Assembly (NCBI GenBank): GCA_036852015.1
Contig: JAANDG010000145.1
Location: forward strand, 186,001 to 250,000
DNA length: 64,000 nucleotides
DNA from: Pelodera strongyloides
Taxonomy: Eukaryota > Nematoda > Chromadorea > Rhabditida > Rhabditidae
Direction of reading: 5' to 3'
A model generated the notes under the pieces. That model was not told the DNA's origin, did no database searches, and was given only the letters and a program-made list of their open reading frames with translations. Below, in pieces: positions 47,501 through 59,700 of the stretch. Within the stretch, counting starts at the first letter, position 1. Each line of letters opens with the position of its first letter. A program made the translations under genes and the position numbers.

Positions 47501-50500
47501 ATTATTATATAGGGGATAGGGGGCCCCAGCCCCAAAAAAGAAGTGCATGATAAATTTAATAATTTAATACCAAATGATAATGTGCAACATTCGATTTCAA
47601 ATATGTGCACGTAATAACAATAATTAGCTGTGTGTTTTTACAACAAGGCTAAGACAGACAGAAAATGATGCAGGAACTGGAGCAGAAGATATGAAATATA
47701 ACATAAAACAGATAAAACAAACCCTAATTATCTCAAGACAAAAAGGAAGGACAAAAAAGGTTAGTTAAAAAGTACATTAAAAGAATAACACATTAATAAG
47801 TAACACATCATCAGCACATTTAGAGGGAGACAAACGACAAATAATAATATATTATACGCTAAAATATAAGCGTGGTGGTTATAAAAGAATAAAGAAGGAA
47901 TACGAAACCACAAAGTTCCGAAGTTACAACAACACGAGGAAATTAAGTGACTAGGTAATTATCTTGGATAGTACAATAAACGTTCATACCTGCGCATGGT
48001 AGAGTGAGAGACATCTGGGTTTGTGCAACGGCAAGAGAACCTTCACGAGGAACACCTTGTGCTCCTGCTTCAAAGGAAGTGCGAAACCGTTGATGATACT
48101 AAAAATGACATTTCGTCATTAAAACAAATTAGCAGCAGACTTACTACTAAAACGCCTGGTAAAACTGTCTCCACATCCACAACAGTATTAACAGTGTTTA
48201 GTATTTAATAATGTACTTAGAAACAACGTGATAATATTAAACAAGTCATATGTTAATAACTTAAATCTAAGCACCGTTGTTTTGGAAACTCGTATACAAT
48301 TTACATTTACAACAATACTTGTCGAAAAACCCCAGAAAACTCGAAGAAATGAACAATTATACACTACACAAATTACAAACCTTCCGAGTATTTCCAAAAG
48401 TTCACCAACTCCGTTGAAAGACTCCGTTTCGTAGACAAACCTGAAACGCGATTTTTTTCAATAAAAAAATCGAAATAAAAATAAAACCATTCGTGGCAAA
48501 AGAAAATAGAAGATGAATAAAAAAAAAAGAAATAAAAAAAAAACAGATGAAGAAAACAATAAACAGACCACAATCATGGGTTGGAAACAGGAAGAAATAA
48601 GATATTAGTAAAGTAAAACTTTAGCTGAATCGTCAACTCACGAGAGGAACATGTTATTGATGTGCTTCCGAATGAAGGCCCTCAATCCGAGGAACTTTCC
48701 ATAAATACGGTGCAGAACGGTCTTCAGAAAGTCTCTCTCACGGGGATCCTCCGAGTCGAACAGATCCAAAAGCTAAAGATGAAACAAATAAGGCAAACCA
48801 AATACTTCGCAACCGAGTTTGGAATTTGCATTTGGCACATGACAAAGCCCAGTTCCAGCACAAAAAAATATATATAAAAGTAACACAAAGTTCGTTTGAG
48901 TCCATGGGTCTATGGGCAATCGATTTTAGAGTATGGACAAGATGTATACAAAAAATAATCCAGGTAGGTAAAAATAAAACCTACATTGAGAACGAAACGC
49001 TGATCAATGTACTTCTTCCCAATAGACGCTTGAAAATCGGGTGACTCCAGGAAACGCAAAAATAGCTCGTATACAAGCTAAATAAAAGAAAAATCATTGT
49101 AAACTTGTTTTCCGATATAAAACTCAAATGTTTATATTACCTAGATTGTGCACGCGATAATATACAAACATTGCACGAAATAATTGAAATTACAAGCAAA
49201 CACATTAATAACATAGGAGAAACTCGAGTAGTGAGCGATACAGTAACATCACTAACAAAAAAAACTGGAAAAAAAATTACCTGCAAATGAGGCCACGAAA
49301 CTTCGAGTGTTGGTTCGTCCTCTTCTGGGTCGAATTCTGAATTGTCCGAGGGCGGCAAGACACGGAAGATATTCTTGGACACCATTTTGATCACCTAAAA
49401 CACCCGCACAATACGATCATTGACGCAAAAAATCAAATTCAAGAAACAAATAAAATACACGGACGGGGCCAGTTTTCACCAATTTTACATGACAGCGAGG
49501 GTCGGCAATCTAACCTCTAAGAAGTGAAATTCGCGTGGCTAGGTAGAAATGGCAGATGCAGAGGACGACTACATAGGCAACTTCCGTGCGTAAATAGAGA
49601 TTAAGAGACGGGCTTTTAGCTTAGGCTTAAGTGACTGGAACGGTTTCAATTGTTCACTCAAATGTAAACTTGGAAAACATTACTTCCAAAGATGGTCAAG
49701 GACAAAGGGGCAATGCCATAGCCTAAGCCCGCCGGCGAACTCACCGGCGAACCACCTCCGGAATTAGAATATTGCATAAATTTGGAGGGCTCATGGCTGA
49801 ACCACCTCCCAATTAGAATATTAGATATGTGAAGCCCGGCGGTGGTACGATAATTTTATTAGAAACGTATCACAAACAGAGCTAATTTCGCGAACCACCT
49901 CCGGGCTCACCGGCGAGGTTTATGCCCTGGGCAATGCCAATCCCGAAGCGCTTGGTGCGTGAATTTACGCACCGATTAATGTGTAACAACTACTAACTAC
50001 ATCGCAAGGCAACATTTAGATTTAGAAACGTTACCTCTGGATAAATCTGCTCCACAATTGCTCCCTTCTGCGTAGTAATGTGGTCAATGAGCTCATTTAG
50101 CGCTGCACGCTTGATCTACAAACGAAAAGGAATAAAGGATGTATATACAATAAACAAATAGTTGAAATAGTTGAAATAGTAGAAATATATCTTTTATAGG
50201 TTAAAATAGTAGAAATATATCTTTTAGGTAAAGCTATTAAAGCAACAACGAACTAACAACCAAAACCACTGGTAGTGCTGTTTTTATTCTGAGTTATTAT
50301 ATATATATTCAATATTCTGAGTTCACCCAAACTGGCAAAAATGAAGAATACAGAAGAATGGACCACAATAAATAACGAAAGGGACAACCAATTCAGCAAG
50401 TCGAAAGTAGAACAGAACAAATCAAGACTGTACAGAAAGCATTGTAAAAATAACCTCTTTGGATTTCAATTGAGCAACTGGATCATAGAAATCGAAGATT

Positions 50501-51463
50501 CTCTGGCACTGCACCAGTTTTTGTATCACAAGGCTGGGTTGCTCGGCAAGAGGAGTATCTGAAAGAAGTTTACTGTAACTTAGAAACTACACACAACCAC
50601 GGTAATTAACGTTGGACTAAAAAAGTGTACAGCACATCCTGTGGTTAACTTTCACAACTAAAGACAAAGAAAATACAGTAACACGCAATCACCTTTGATT
50701 AGTGGCAACTGAGTGAGTTCGGGCTCATTATCTTGGTGATAGCGACTGCTGTTCACAATTCTCCTGGAATAACTAACATAAGTATAAAAAAAGAAGAGGC
50801 CATTCCATGGCGTAATTCAGTGTGTAAATGAGACGGATGTGTAAACGATTCCGTGTGTCAAGTGTAAATGAGACGCCAAATTTTATAGCAAGTTGTATTG
50901 ATTTTTAAAATATGCAAAATTTCGGCCGGAAATTGTTGATGTACAAAGCATCATCAACGCCCAGGCCAGATCGCCAGTTCGAAAGCAATACAAAGCTCGG
51001 CGGTAGTAAAGTTTTCTGTTATGTTATTGTCAGCTGATCGACGTACCGCCTTCGGCTTGTTCCTCTTTTTGAAAAGGGGTCAATTTTATCGACAAACTGA
51101 TTTGCGGTAGCGGATAGTTGCTGTCCACCGGTGGCAGCTCCCTAGAAAATGGTTATATTAACGGAGCGGTTTCTTTCGTCCTCCACTTTCAGGTAAATTC
51201 TAATAGGAGCCTTTTTATAGTAATACTAGCAAACATCTGTGCTTGAATTTAGGTGGGTTTTCGTTTAAAACTTCTAACTTGAATCAGACAGGCAGGCAGT
51301 GCACAGGTGCACAAACAATTTGGTTGCTCAAACCACCTAAGCACATCCACAAGTACGAACAGCTTATTACTATTACCTGGGTCTTGGGAGGCGGCACCTG
51401 ATGAGCGTGCGGTCCTCCTGCGAGGAGACGCTCCGCGCTCCCCTTTTCTCCTTTTTCGGACAT
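44531..51463 (-). CDS. pptr: PP2A regulatory subunit B56 / B' (547 aa)
   Basis: Seventeen coding exons: 51463-51377, 51141-51047, 50763-50693, 50558-50455, 50115-50035, 49394-49281, 49077-48985, 48772-48642, 48440-48381, 48098-47990, 47018-46917, 46717-46595, 46344-46273, 46056-45899, 45526-45445, 45222-45172 and 44641-44531, with every junction in phase (1644 bp, stop TAA 44531-44533). The order of B56 landmarks is complete: an N-terminal [10 protein letters not shown], then [99 protein letters not shown] and [20 protein letters not shown]. These form the HEAT-like array that binds PP2A scaffold and LxxIxE substrates. The C-tail is Ser/Gly/Lys-rich. It targets the phosphatase in, for example, mitosis and insulin signalling in C. 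elegans (PPTR-1/2). Full length; no disabling change seen. Confidence 0.95.
49725..49935. repeat. Repeat element in B56 intron (GAACCACCTCC units)
   Basis: GGCGAACCACCTCCGGAATT, GCTGAACCACCTCCCAATT and GCGAACCACCTCCGGGCTC recur. CTAAGCCCGCCGGCGAACTC on the left and CACCGGCGAGGTTTATGCCC on the right give partly inverted ends. It lies in the intron between exons 50115-50035 and 49394-49281. Class unknown. Confidence 0.6.
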
Positions 51464-52429
51464 GTTGACGATAGACGAATCGGTTTGAAAGGGCTGTCAC
51501 CACCCAAGAGAGGCCGCTCTTTCAAACTGTAAAGAAATCTGGAGATTATATTCAAAAGCATTTTAAAATGGCCAAACGCGTGCACTACCATGTGCAAGGA
51601 TGTAGTGGTGTTCAATAACAAGACACAAACAAACAGGAGGCGTACCGCACTGGAAATAACAAGGATAAGGAGAGCAACGATGGATCACATGAAGAGCTAA
51701 ACCACGTTGGATTGTTCAGAAGTTTTCACAAAGAACACATATTTACTTCAAAAGGACATGCTATACGTAAACCAATGCCGGCAAATCGCTCGCGGGTGTT
51801 GGTTTCGAGCACCCGACGAGATTTCTCCAGCTTTCCTCTATTCGTCTCTTTCTCTCCGGGGTTGCAAACTATTTCGCAGTTCCTCTATTTCTCAGGCACC
51901 TCTGCACGGAGAGAGCACGCCATACGCCCACACGCTTCAGTTTTTGATTTTCTTTATTATTTGACGAAATTTGAATGTTATATCTCATTTGAATACTCTA
52001 TTCATTATAAGTATGCAGTTTAGCATCTTTTTAGAATAAATTAGATAAGAATATATGAAAAGTAAGCAAATTTACGTAGAAATTTTGACGGTGTGGCGTG
52101 TTTATTACTAACCGTGCGTTTGAAGCCTTTTTCCGCCGCACAGACGAAATATAAAGCCACGCCCATTATTTTATCTTTCGCTTCTTCCGCGTTTGTTTTA
52201 GTTGTGTGGATAAGTTTTTACTACGTTTCGGTTATTTTCTTTAATGAGTTGGTCTAATGTTTTCCACCTGAGCGGTTAATGTCTTCTCTGCCTTGCGTAC
52301 GGTGGATTTCGTCCTGCTTAATGATGGATTACTAAAACTGGAAGAAGAAAGTTGATCACCTCCATTTACACACTGGGATTATGCCTTATAAAGGCTTCCC
52401 GCTACGGCCTACCAGTGTGAAAGTTTTAA

Positions 52430-52765
52430 AGGGAATATGTAAGCCCTTTTTGAAGTTAAGCTGTGTCGATAGAATGTGTGTTGCCCATTAAGGAAACAAT
52501 AACAAAAGTTGTCTACAATTACCCACTTAAAAGAAAATCAATTACAAAGCTCGCCTTTTCCATAGTAAACGCTAATTCGGAACCCTTGCATAAATTTGGG
52601 TCCGATTGAATAAATTTCAGTTTAAATCGGCAAATAGCAAGATTCAAGATGCAGCGCATTCCAATTTCGTATTTACATATTCAGTTGCCTATTTAAATTA
52701 ACGTCTGGTATGGAAACGCTAGTTTCGCTTTTTTTTTGCTCATTTTGAGTGCCTACATATTCGCT
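52430..52765. mobile_element. TTAA MITE, family M, copy 1
   Basis: TTAA (52426-52429), AGGGAATATGTAAGCCC at the left, inverted GTGCCTACATATTCGCT at the right, TTAA (52766-52769). 336 bp, no ORF. Nearly identical in inverted orientation to 54477-54811. Confidence 0.9.
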
Positions 52766-52880
52766 TTAAGTACAACTATTAGTTCAGTTTCCTTCCGTGA
52801 ACTTCCTTTCTTCCTACATTGTTGTTTCCTTCCTCCGCTAGAGTTACTTATTGTTGAAATACGGAAGACTGTTTTTATTG

Positions 52881-52886
52881 TTTCAG
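52881..52886 (+). promoter_or_regulatory. Splice-leader-type acceptor TTTCAG before CWC15
   Basis: TTTCAG preceded by a T-rich tract, eight bases before the ATG at 52895. It matches the nematode trans-splicing acceptor consensus, though a 5' UTR cis-intron is not excluded. Confidence 0.65.
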
Positions 52887-52894
52887 TTTAAACT

Positions 52895-55724
52895 ATGACC
52901 ACTGCTCATCGTCCTACGTTCAATCCGGCCCGTGGTGGCTCCGGAAGATCTGAGGGAGATCTTTCCAAGCTCACCCAACAATACTCAAGCAAAGATATGC
53001 CATCTCACACCAAACTAAAATACAGAGAAAAGGGACAAGGAACCACTGAGGAGCTAAGAAAGAGAGTATGTTTTGATTACTATGAGGCGATGATGAACGT
53101 TGGTAAGAATCGTGACTTACATAGTAAGATGGGGAATCCACTTGGCTACGGTTCGCGGTTCCCCGTTCTTTTCGTGGGCCAGCCCAAGCCATCTAGTGGC
53201 GTTGCCGTGACCAACTGTCGTCAATTGATCCCCACATGGTCATTAGTCAGTATGTTGTTATCTTTTTCGGTGACGGTTTTTCGGCGGTCTGGGCAATTAT
53301 CCGGTTTTCGGTGTAATTGTGGCTTAGGCGAAACGGCTCCGATCACCTTTTGAATAATTGTGGGTGCCCCACTTTCATTTCCAATAGCTCCCGAATTTAT
53401 TTACTGCAGTCCTTTTGTATTTGTGAGGAAACTACAAACTACGAAACTACCTAAGAAATACATAGTTTATATGTCCCTTTGCCCAAAACCACATGGTCTC
53501 TTTTGATCATAACACGTGGAGTATCATTGTTGATCTCTTTTGATTATAATACGTGGAGTATCATTGTTAATCAGCATTTTTTGTTTCAGGATCTGCGCCG
53601 TGAGCTGGAGGACCGTGAGAGAGCGACTCGCGACAAGAGAAGTGGCAGAGACTCCGGTATTATTTTAAAATTGTAGTCTGCATTTTGTTATTATGGGGTT
53701 TCCATGTATGCGATTCGCACTTGCGAAAATGACAAATGTCTGTCCATGTGCGAGTCGATGTAAATGACCTGTCCCGCAGCGATTTTGAATCTTGTGCGGA
53801 TCTATTTCAAAATAGTACGGATCTATTTCAAATCCAATAGCACGGGTCTGGTGCGGATCTGTTTCAAATAGCTCGGGTCTGATGCGGATCTACTTCAAAT
53901 AGCACGGGCCTGGGGCACTTTCGCTGCAAGAAAATCACAGAAGATCAAGAAGATTTTTAAGAGTTTATTTTCCGAGGACGGTAGGGTTACTGTATTTTCT
54001 TTCAGGTTCGAGCAGTTCGTCAAAGAAGCCACGATTCGAAGAAATAGCACCGAAAGACATTGATGCTGACGAGCCACTAGACGAGGTAAAATATAAAAAT
54101 GTGAAATATAATTAGCAAACGAGGGCTTTATGATCATACCACTTTCAGTGGTATTCCTCTAAAGTTGGAGCCCACGCCCCGTTATGATTTTGTTGCAGCG
54201 TTGATACTTGCGCAGAACTGGAGCTCCTTACCGTCTTTTGGATTTTCTCAGATTACCTGCCTAATGAAGCGGTACAACAACGTTTTTGAGCAATACGTTT
54301 CTAATAAGGAACAGACTTGTGTAATTTTTCCTTTCAGGTAAACAGTTCAGACGATGATGACTCAGACGATGACACTGCCGCCCTCATGGAGGAATTGGCG
54401 AGAATTAAGAAGGAGAGAGCAGTGGAAAAGGAGGCCAAGCAGGAGGAAGAGAAGGTTGAACAGGTGAGCTTATTAAAGCGAATATGTAGGCACTCAAAAT
54501 GAGCAAAAAAAAGCGAAACTAGCGTTTCCATACCAGACGTTAATTTAAATAGGCGACTGAATATGTAAATACGAAATTGGAATGCGCTGCATCTTGAATC
54601 TTGCTATTTGCCGATTTAAACTGAAATTTATTCAATCGGACCCAAATTTATGCAAGGGTTCCGAATTAGCGTTTACTATGGAAAAGGCGAGCTTCATAAT
54701 TGATTTTCTTTTAAGTGGGTAATTGTAGACAACTTTTGTTATTGTTTCCTTAATGGGCAACACGCATTCTATTAATACAGCTTAACTTCAAAAAGGGCCT
54801 ACATATTCCCTTTAATTCTCGAAATATAATCAAGTGAAAAATAATACTGATGTCCTTTTTGAACGGTTGTTCGGAGTTTTTTTTATATGTGATTCAAAGG
54901 CAGAAGTATGTAGTGGGAGTAAGCAGGTTGTCTGGTTATGTTATTTGTTTTTATTGTACAACGCAAATATGCTTTATCGAAAACAATAAAGTGGTCGTGA
55001 GAGCCGGGTAAGGGTAACGTAAACTTAAGATTGAAATGCATCATGCCGTTATTTCTTGCCGGGCAGTATTTAGGTTGGCGTCCAGTAAATCAATTGGAAC
55101 TAATCCATTCATTTGCTCATTGCTGAGATTCATAAGAAGTTTATGCATGTAGATTGTGTGATTTAAAGAGAGAGAGAGAGAGGCCGCAGAGTTGATGGTT
55201 AAGCCACAAAAGTAATAATCGATTATCTTTGTTCCTTTGCCTTTGAAAGAAAGAAAAAAACTAATTCATAAGGTTACTCCTTTCTCGGGTGTTTATGTAA
55301 ACGTGCGTTTTTAGGAGAAGATTCGGATGGAAAATATTTTACATGGAAACCCATTGCTGGCCACAGGAGCGGATAGTGCGGAGGACGGATTCAAGGTGAA
55401 AAGACGTTGGGACGATGATGTGGTGTTCAAGAACTGTGCTAAAGGTAACGTCTTTAACGGCTCTAATGCTAATCGATTTTTTTTCTACTTAAATTTTTTT
55501 TATCTTTCAATGGAAGATCGAACCATGTTATATCCGCTTTGCTATGGTATATCCGTGTAGTCTAATGCTCTAGAGAGGAGAGGATCCTTACTCTAAAAAT
55601 CTAAAATACGTCGATTAATTATTTAATTCTAGGATTGGACGAGCGCAAGAAAGACTCAACATTCATTAACGATGCTATCCGGTCAGAATTTCATAAAAAG
55701 TTTATGGACAAGTATATCAAGTAA
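52895..55724 (+). CDS. cwc-15: Spliceosome-associated protein CWC15 (221 aa)
   Basis: Six exons: 52895-53065, 53590-53656, 54006-54085, 54338-54463, 55315-55444 and 55633-55724 (666 bp, in phase), AATAAA at 55976-55981. The family N-terminus [15 protein letters not shown], the [16 protein letters not shown] block, the [11 protein letters not shown] coiled segment, an acidic stretch ([19 protein letters not shown]) and the C-terminal [16 protein letters not shown] and [20 protein letters not shown] are all present, so the protein is full length (human about 229 aa). CWC15 belongs to the PRP19-related core of the activated spliceosome and stabilises its RNA centre in the nucleus. Introns 1-3 carry short tandem duplications; intron 4 carries an inverted copy of the MITE found upstream of the gene. 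Confidence 0.95.
53497..53569. repeat. Tandem duplication of about 36 bp in CWC15 intron 1
   Basis: CTCTTTTGATCATAACACGT and the following bases repeat once with two substitutions. Confidence 0.85.
53780..53915. repeat. Degenerate tandem repeat in CWC15 intron 2
   Basis: About four units of GTGCGGATCTATTTCAAATA followed by GCACGGGTCTG, 32-36 bp long, with substitutions and deletions. Confidence 0.75.
54477..54811. mobile_element. TTAA MITE, family M, copy 2 (inverted)
   Basis: TTAA (54473-54476), AGCGAATATGTAGGCAC, ..., GGGCCTACATATTCCCT, TTAA (54812-54815). 335 bp in CWC15 intron 4, starting about 13 bp after the donor site. Reverse complement of 52430-52765 with few differences. Confidence 0.9.
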
Positions 55725-56788
55725 TTTGTATTTGAAAACCATATTTCGTGTTGTAAGGTTTTTCATTATACCATACTAGATCTCTTTGAGTGATATTTTT
55801 TGTCAGTGGAAAGTTGCAAACGTAATTTAGTTATTATTATGAAATTCAAACTCTGAGTTGTTCCGTTATTGTTATTTTATGTAATGTACTAAGCCCGGAA
55901 GGGTAAATATTTTGTTGTGGTTCTTTTATTACGTTTAAATGTATTTACTTTTTGAAAATTTACATACGCTTTTGAAATAAAGTGTTACTGAAATTATCTT
56001 TTTTTTATTTTACTAGTGTTGCTTTTGGGTTGTAATGATCACCCGATTTCTTATTTAACGTTTTAAAATGTATTATCCTTACCCACCCTGGTGGTCTTGT
56101 GTTACCTCCGCTTTGCGCTCACACGTGCGCACTTTTGTAGCGCATAACGGTATGACAGAATACTGTATGGTATAATGTTGGGTAAATTAGTTTTCCTTAC
56201 CATTTAGTTTGTAGTTTGTCTCCATTGTTTTTCATGATTAATGATAGTGATTTCTAGGTATTGTTTTTATCCTAGCACTTCTTAGCTGGTGCTATTTCTT
56301 GTTTTTGACAGTGGTTGTTTGACTTTCACCTTTTGTGCTCAACTCGCTCGATTTATTATCAGTCCTTATCAAATTTTGAAGTGCATTGACCTCTCTCTAA
56401 CCGTCTGCTTATACTGGTCACGCTACTAGCATTGTGACCGCGAAAATTAGTTTCTAGCTAATAATAATATTCCTATATTCCTTTCCTTGGCCAAGTTCGG
56501 CTATGTAAGTTCATCTTTTTCTCTCTATTATAATGGGATCCGAAATCGAAATCCGACCAATAGGCCACTGCCGTATATTGATTTTGTAAATAATGCCTGT
56601 GTGTTTCGTTTGCCACACTGAAAAGCATATGTGTGGCTTTATTTTGTATTACTATCGGTCCTGATGTAGTGTTTGTTTTGATATTTGATGTAAATAGTTT
56701 GTTTGTTCATGTATTTCTTTGATATTTTGTATATAATTATCAAGTTTAGCTGTCCCGCTCACCGAAACGTTCCCGCGCTGTAGGCGCC
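55725..56788. other. Intergenic region between CWC15 and SLC37
   Basis: Contains the CWC15 poly-A signal (55976-55981). I see nothing else. At 1.06 kb it is much longer than normal nematode operon spacing. Confidence 0.5.
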
Positions 56789-59700
56789 ATGACCGGCGCG
56801 CGTAAGTATTGGGTCTTTGCAGTCACCTTTATTAGGTAAGTTTTTTATAGTCTTCACATGTGTTATATTTCGTAGTAAAGTTGACTTAAACGCCATTATG
56901 AATAAAGTATGGTTTAATTCTAGGATGACTTACTTACATTATGCCACCTTCGCTAATTTTCTATGATTTTTAGTTATGGATTGTATCATGCTAGTCGAAA
57001 AACTCTCGCAGGAGTGAAATCATCAGTGAAAAACGATTGGTTGAGTAATGCGACACACGCGGTATGTTTCTTACTTAACTTTTCTAAACTTTATGTTTTC
57101 ACATGTTCTAATCCTCTTAACAGTTGTGGTTCGTAACAAATGCCAAATACGCAATCGTGCTTCACAAGTACGCAATGCAAGATTGAATAGTTTAATCAAC
57201 CTTTAGTGAAACAACGTTAGTAGGTATGTAATTGATGAAAATCCTTAGTGATCAAGGGCCGTAAGTATTTGTATTTTGTGCATTAATGTACTTTCCTTTA
57301 TTTAGCCATTGTTTCCCTCGGAAGTAGACGCAAAAGCTTTCCTTGGTTCTCTCGATGCAATTTTTATGGGCGCTTATGCTGCGGTGAGTTTTCGACGTTT
57401 TCGTTCGTAAAACTTTTGCACTCGCTCCTTTGAGGTAATTGATCCGGCGTTTGCCTTGAAGGGACAGCTTGCTATTAGTTCAACATTCGCGCATTTCATT
57501 AGTAATGTTCGTGAAACATCGATGTTTCCACTTGGAAATCGCGGGCATTAGGGTAACCATATTTCACAATCACTTTGTCATTGGTTGGTAGTTTTGCCGC
57601 GATATGACTCCTGACTATGAGTAGCGCAATTACACAAATTAAAGTTTTGTTTACCATCTCGAATATCAGTTGCTTAGGTTACATACTATACTAAATACTA
57701 TTAACTCACACAATAGGTGAGTTATTAGGTTTAATTGTAGGCCCTCTTCTTCTGGGGATGGCTCGGCGATCGGTTGAATCCGAAGAAAGTGGTGGCGGCT
57801 GGAATGATTGGATCCTCGATTACGGTATGTTTGTTACTTGCAATCCAAGGATTACTGTATGATTTGAGTTTAGTGAAAGGTTTACGGTATGTTTTCAGAT
57901 TCATCTAATGGTTACTGTATGCTTGATATTTATTAATCCGGTAGTACGGTTAGTACGGTATTATGATTTTAGATTAATATAACAAAATGACTGCATGATA
58001 TTCAACTTACAATAGTCGCTCACATGTTCGATATAAGAAAACGCTGATCGTTGTTGAATACATGTAATTATTATCAGTATTTCATTGTTTGTTCTTTTAG
58101 CTGGTCCTGTTTGGAACTCTGCCAAAAATGATGTCATTCTACAATGTACCGTACTTTATTATCACTTACATCGGCTTCGGATTACTCCAAGCGTGTGGAT
58201 GGCCATCGGAAATTGCGATTATGGTATGTGCGCATTTCTTCAAAAAACATACGACTTATCATTCTCAAGTATGTACGCATAGTGCAGAGCCATGAAAACT
58301 CATTTAGTGTTGCACTAGTACTTGAACCCTGTTGCTGGCTTACTATTTTGCATTATCCAAATTCAACAAGATGATATTTGTGTATCCCTAAGATAGTAGA
58401 TTTATATCGGAAAGGAAATTTTTTAGATTCACTGCGTTGTATTTAGGCGAGCTGGTGGAGCGGCAGTCACCGAGGATTGGTAATGGGAATCTGGGCGGCT
58501 TGTCAGCCAGTTGGCAACATTTTTGGAAGTATTTTCACGGCCCTGGTTCTACCACTGGGTTATGAGGTGAGCGTTCTTTGGTATTATCAATATTATGATC
58601 AATATTAGGGTGATTATTGATTGTCTTGATTCTGCTTGCTTCCGCTTATTTTTTTAAAACAACTTCTGATCCATCTATGACTGACATTGATTGAATTAAT
58701 ATGACCAGTCGCCAGGCCTTAATATGATTTTTTATGCTTCCTTTGATTCTTAGGGGTGGTGTGGTGCACTACGGCATGTTACTCTTATCATTGTAATTAA
58801 TGATAATTAGCAATTAGCACTAATACATGCAAATTTTCTTTACAGTACACGTTTTTGTTCAATGCGGCCATCACTTTCTTGTTTGCCTTTGTCGTTCTTT
58901 TTGCAATTGACAGTCACCCCAATGAGGGACATTCTGACGTGGAACAGGAACAAAGGTTGATCACCCGGTCACAGAGGTAGGGTTTATATTTCGTTTAAAG
59001 CGGTACATGACGTGGTTATGAAACTACGCCGGACAACTGTACTTCTTTTTATTGTATGCTAATTTCTGTGCACTGGCAGCACGGATTGGCACAAAAATTG
59101 GTGTAGAATCCATAGAATCTAATGGCCTAGTAGACGTTTCGCAAACCACATACCACACGTCATTCCGCTTTGACATTATTTTGATTTACATCATTGTTAG
59201 CTTTCTTTTATGCTTTTTTAAATATTTCTATGTTATATGTTACGATACCATGTCGCATCAAATATTGCGAAAGTGGCTTTATGCTCACTCAGGGGTCGCG
59301 GCGCGCAGATCTATCAAAATATTGCTCATCTTCTAGTCGGAGCACTAAAATTACATTTGTGAAACATTTGACATTCGGTTTCTTAGTTTTAAGTTATTCG
59401 CATTGATTGCTATTTTCGGTTTTGATAGCAAAATGAAGTGACTTTGAAATGTAGGAAAAGAACACAATATATTTCTACTTTATTTGCAAATATTGCAAAC
59501 ATCCTTTATTTTTGTTTTAGCACTGAAGAGAGCGAACCAATTGGAATAATCACAGCGCTCTTCTTACCTAACGTTCTGGCGGTAAGCTCATTTTCATTTT
59601 CATAACTTTATCGTTTCAGTCATTCAGTGGGTCGGTATTATTTAGTTCTGATGGTCCTTCACCTGCCTGTTAGTGCGTAACTTACTTGCAAAATTCGTAC

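Larger units (their letters stand above)
51464..52894. other. Intergenic region between divergent B56 and CWC15
   Basis: Holds the presumed promoters of both genes. On the minus strand, TTTACAG near 51527 suggests a 5' UTR intron or splice-leader acceptor for B56. On the plus side, the 336-bp TTAA element at 52430-52765 and the acceptor at 52881-52886 precede CWC15. Confidence 0.5.
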
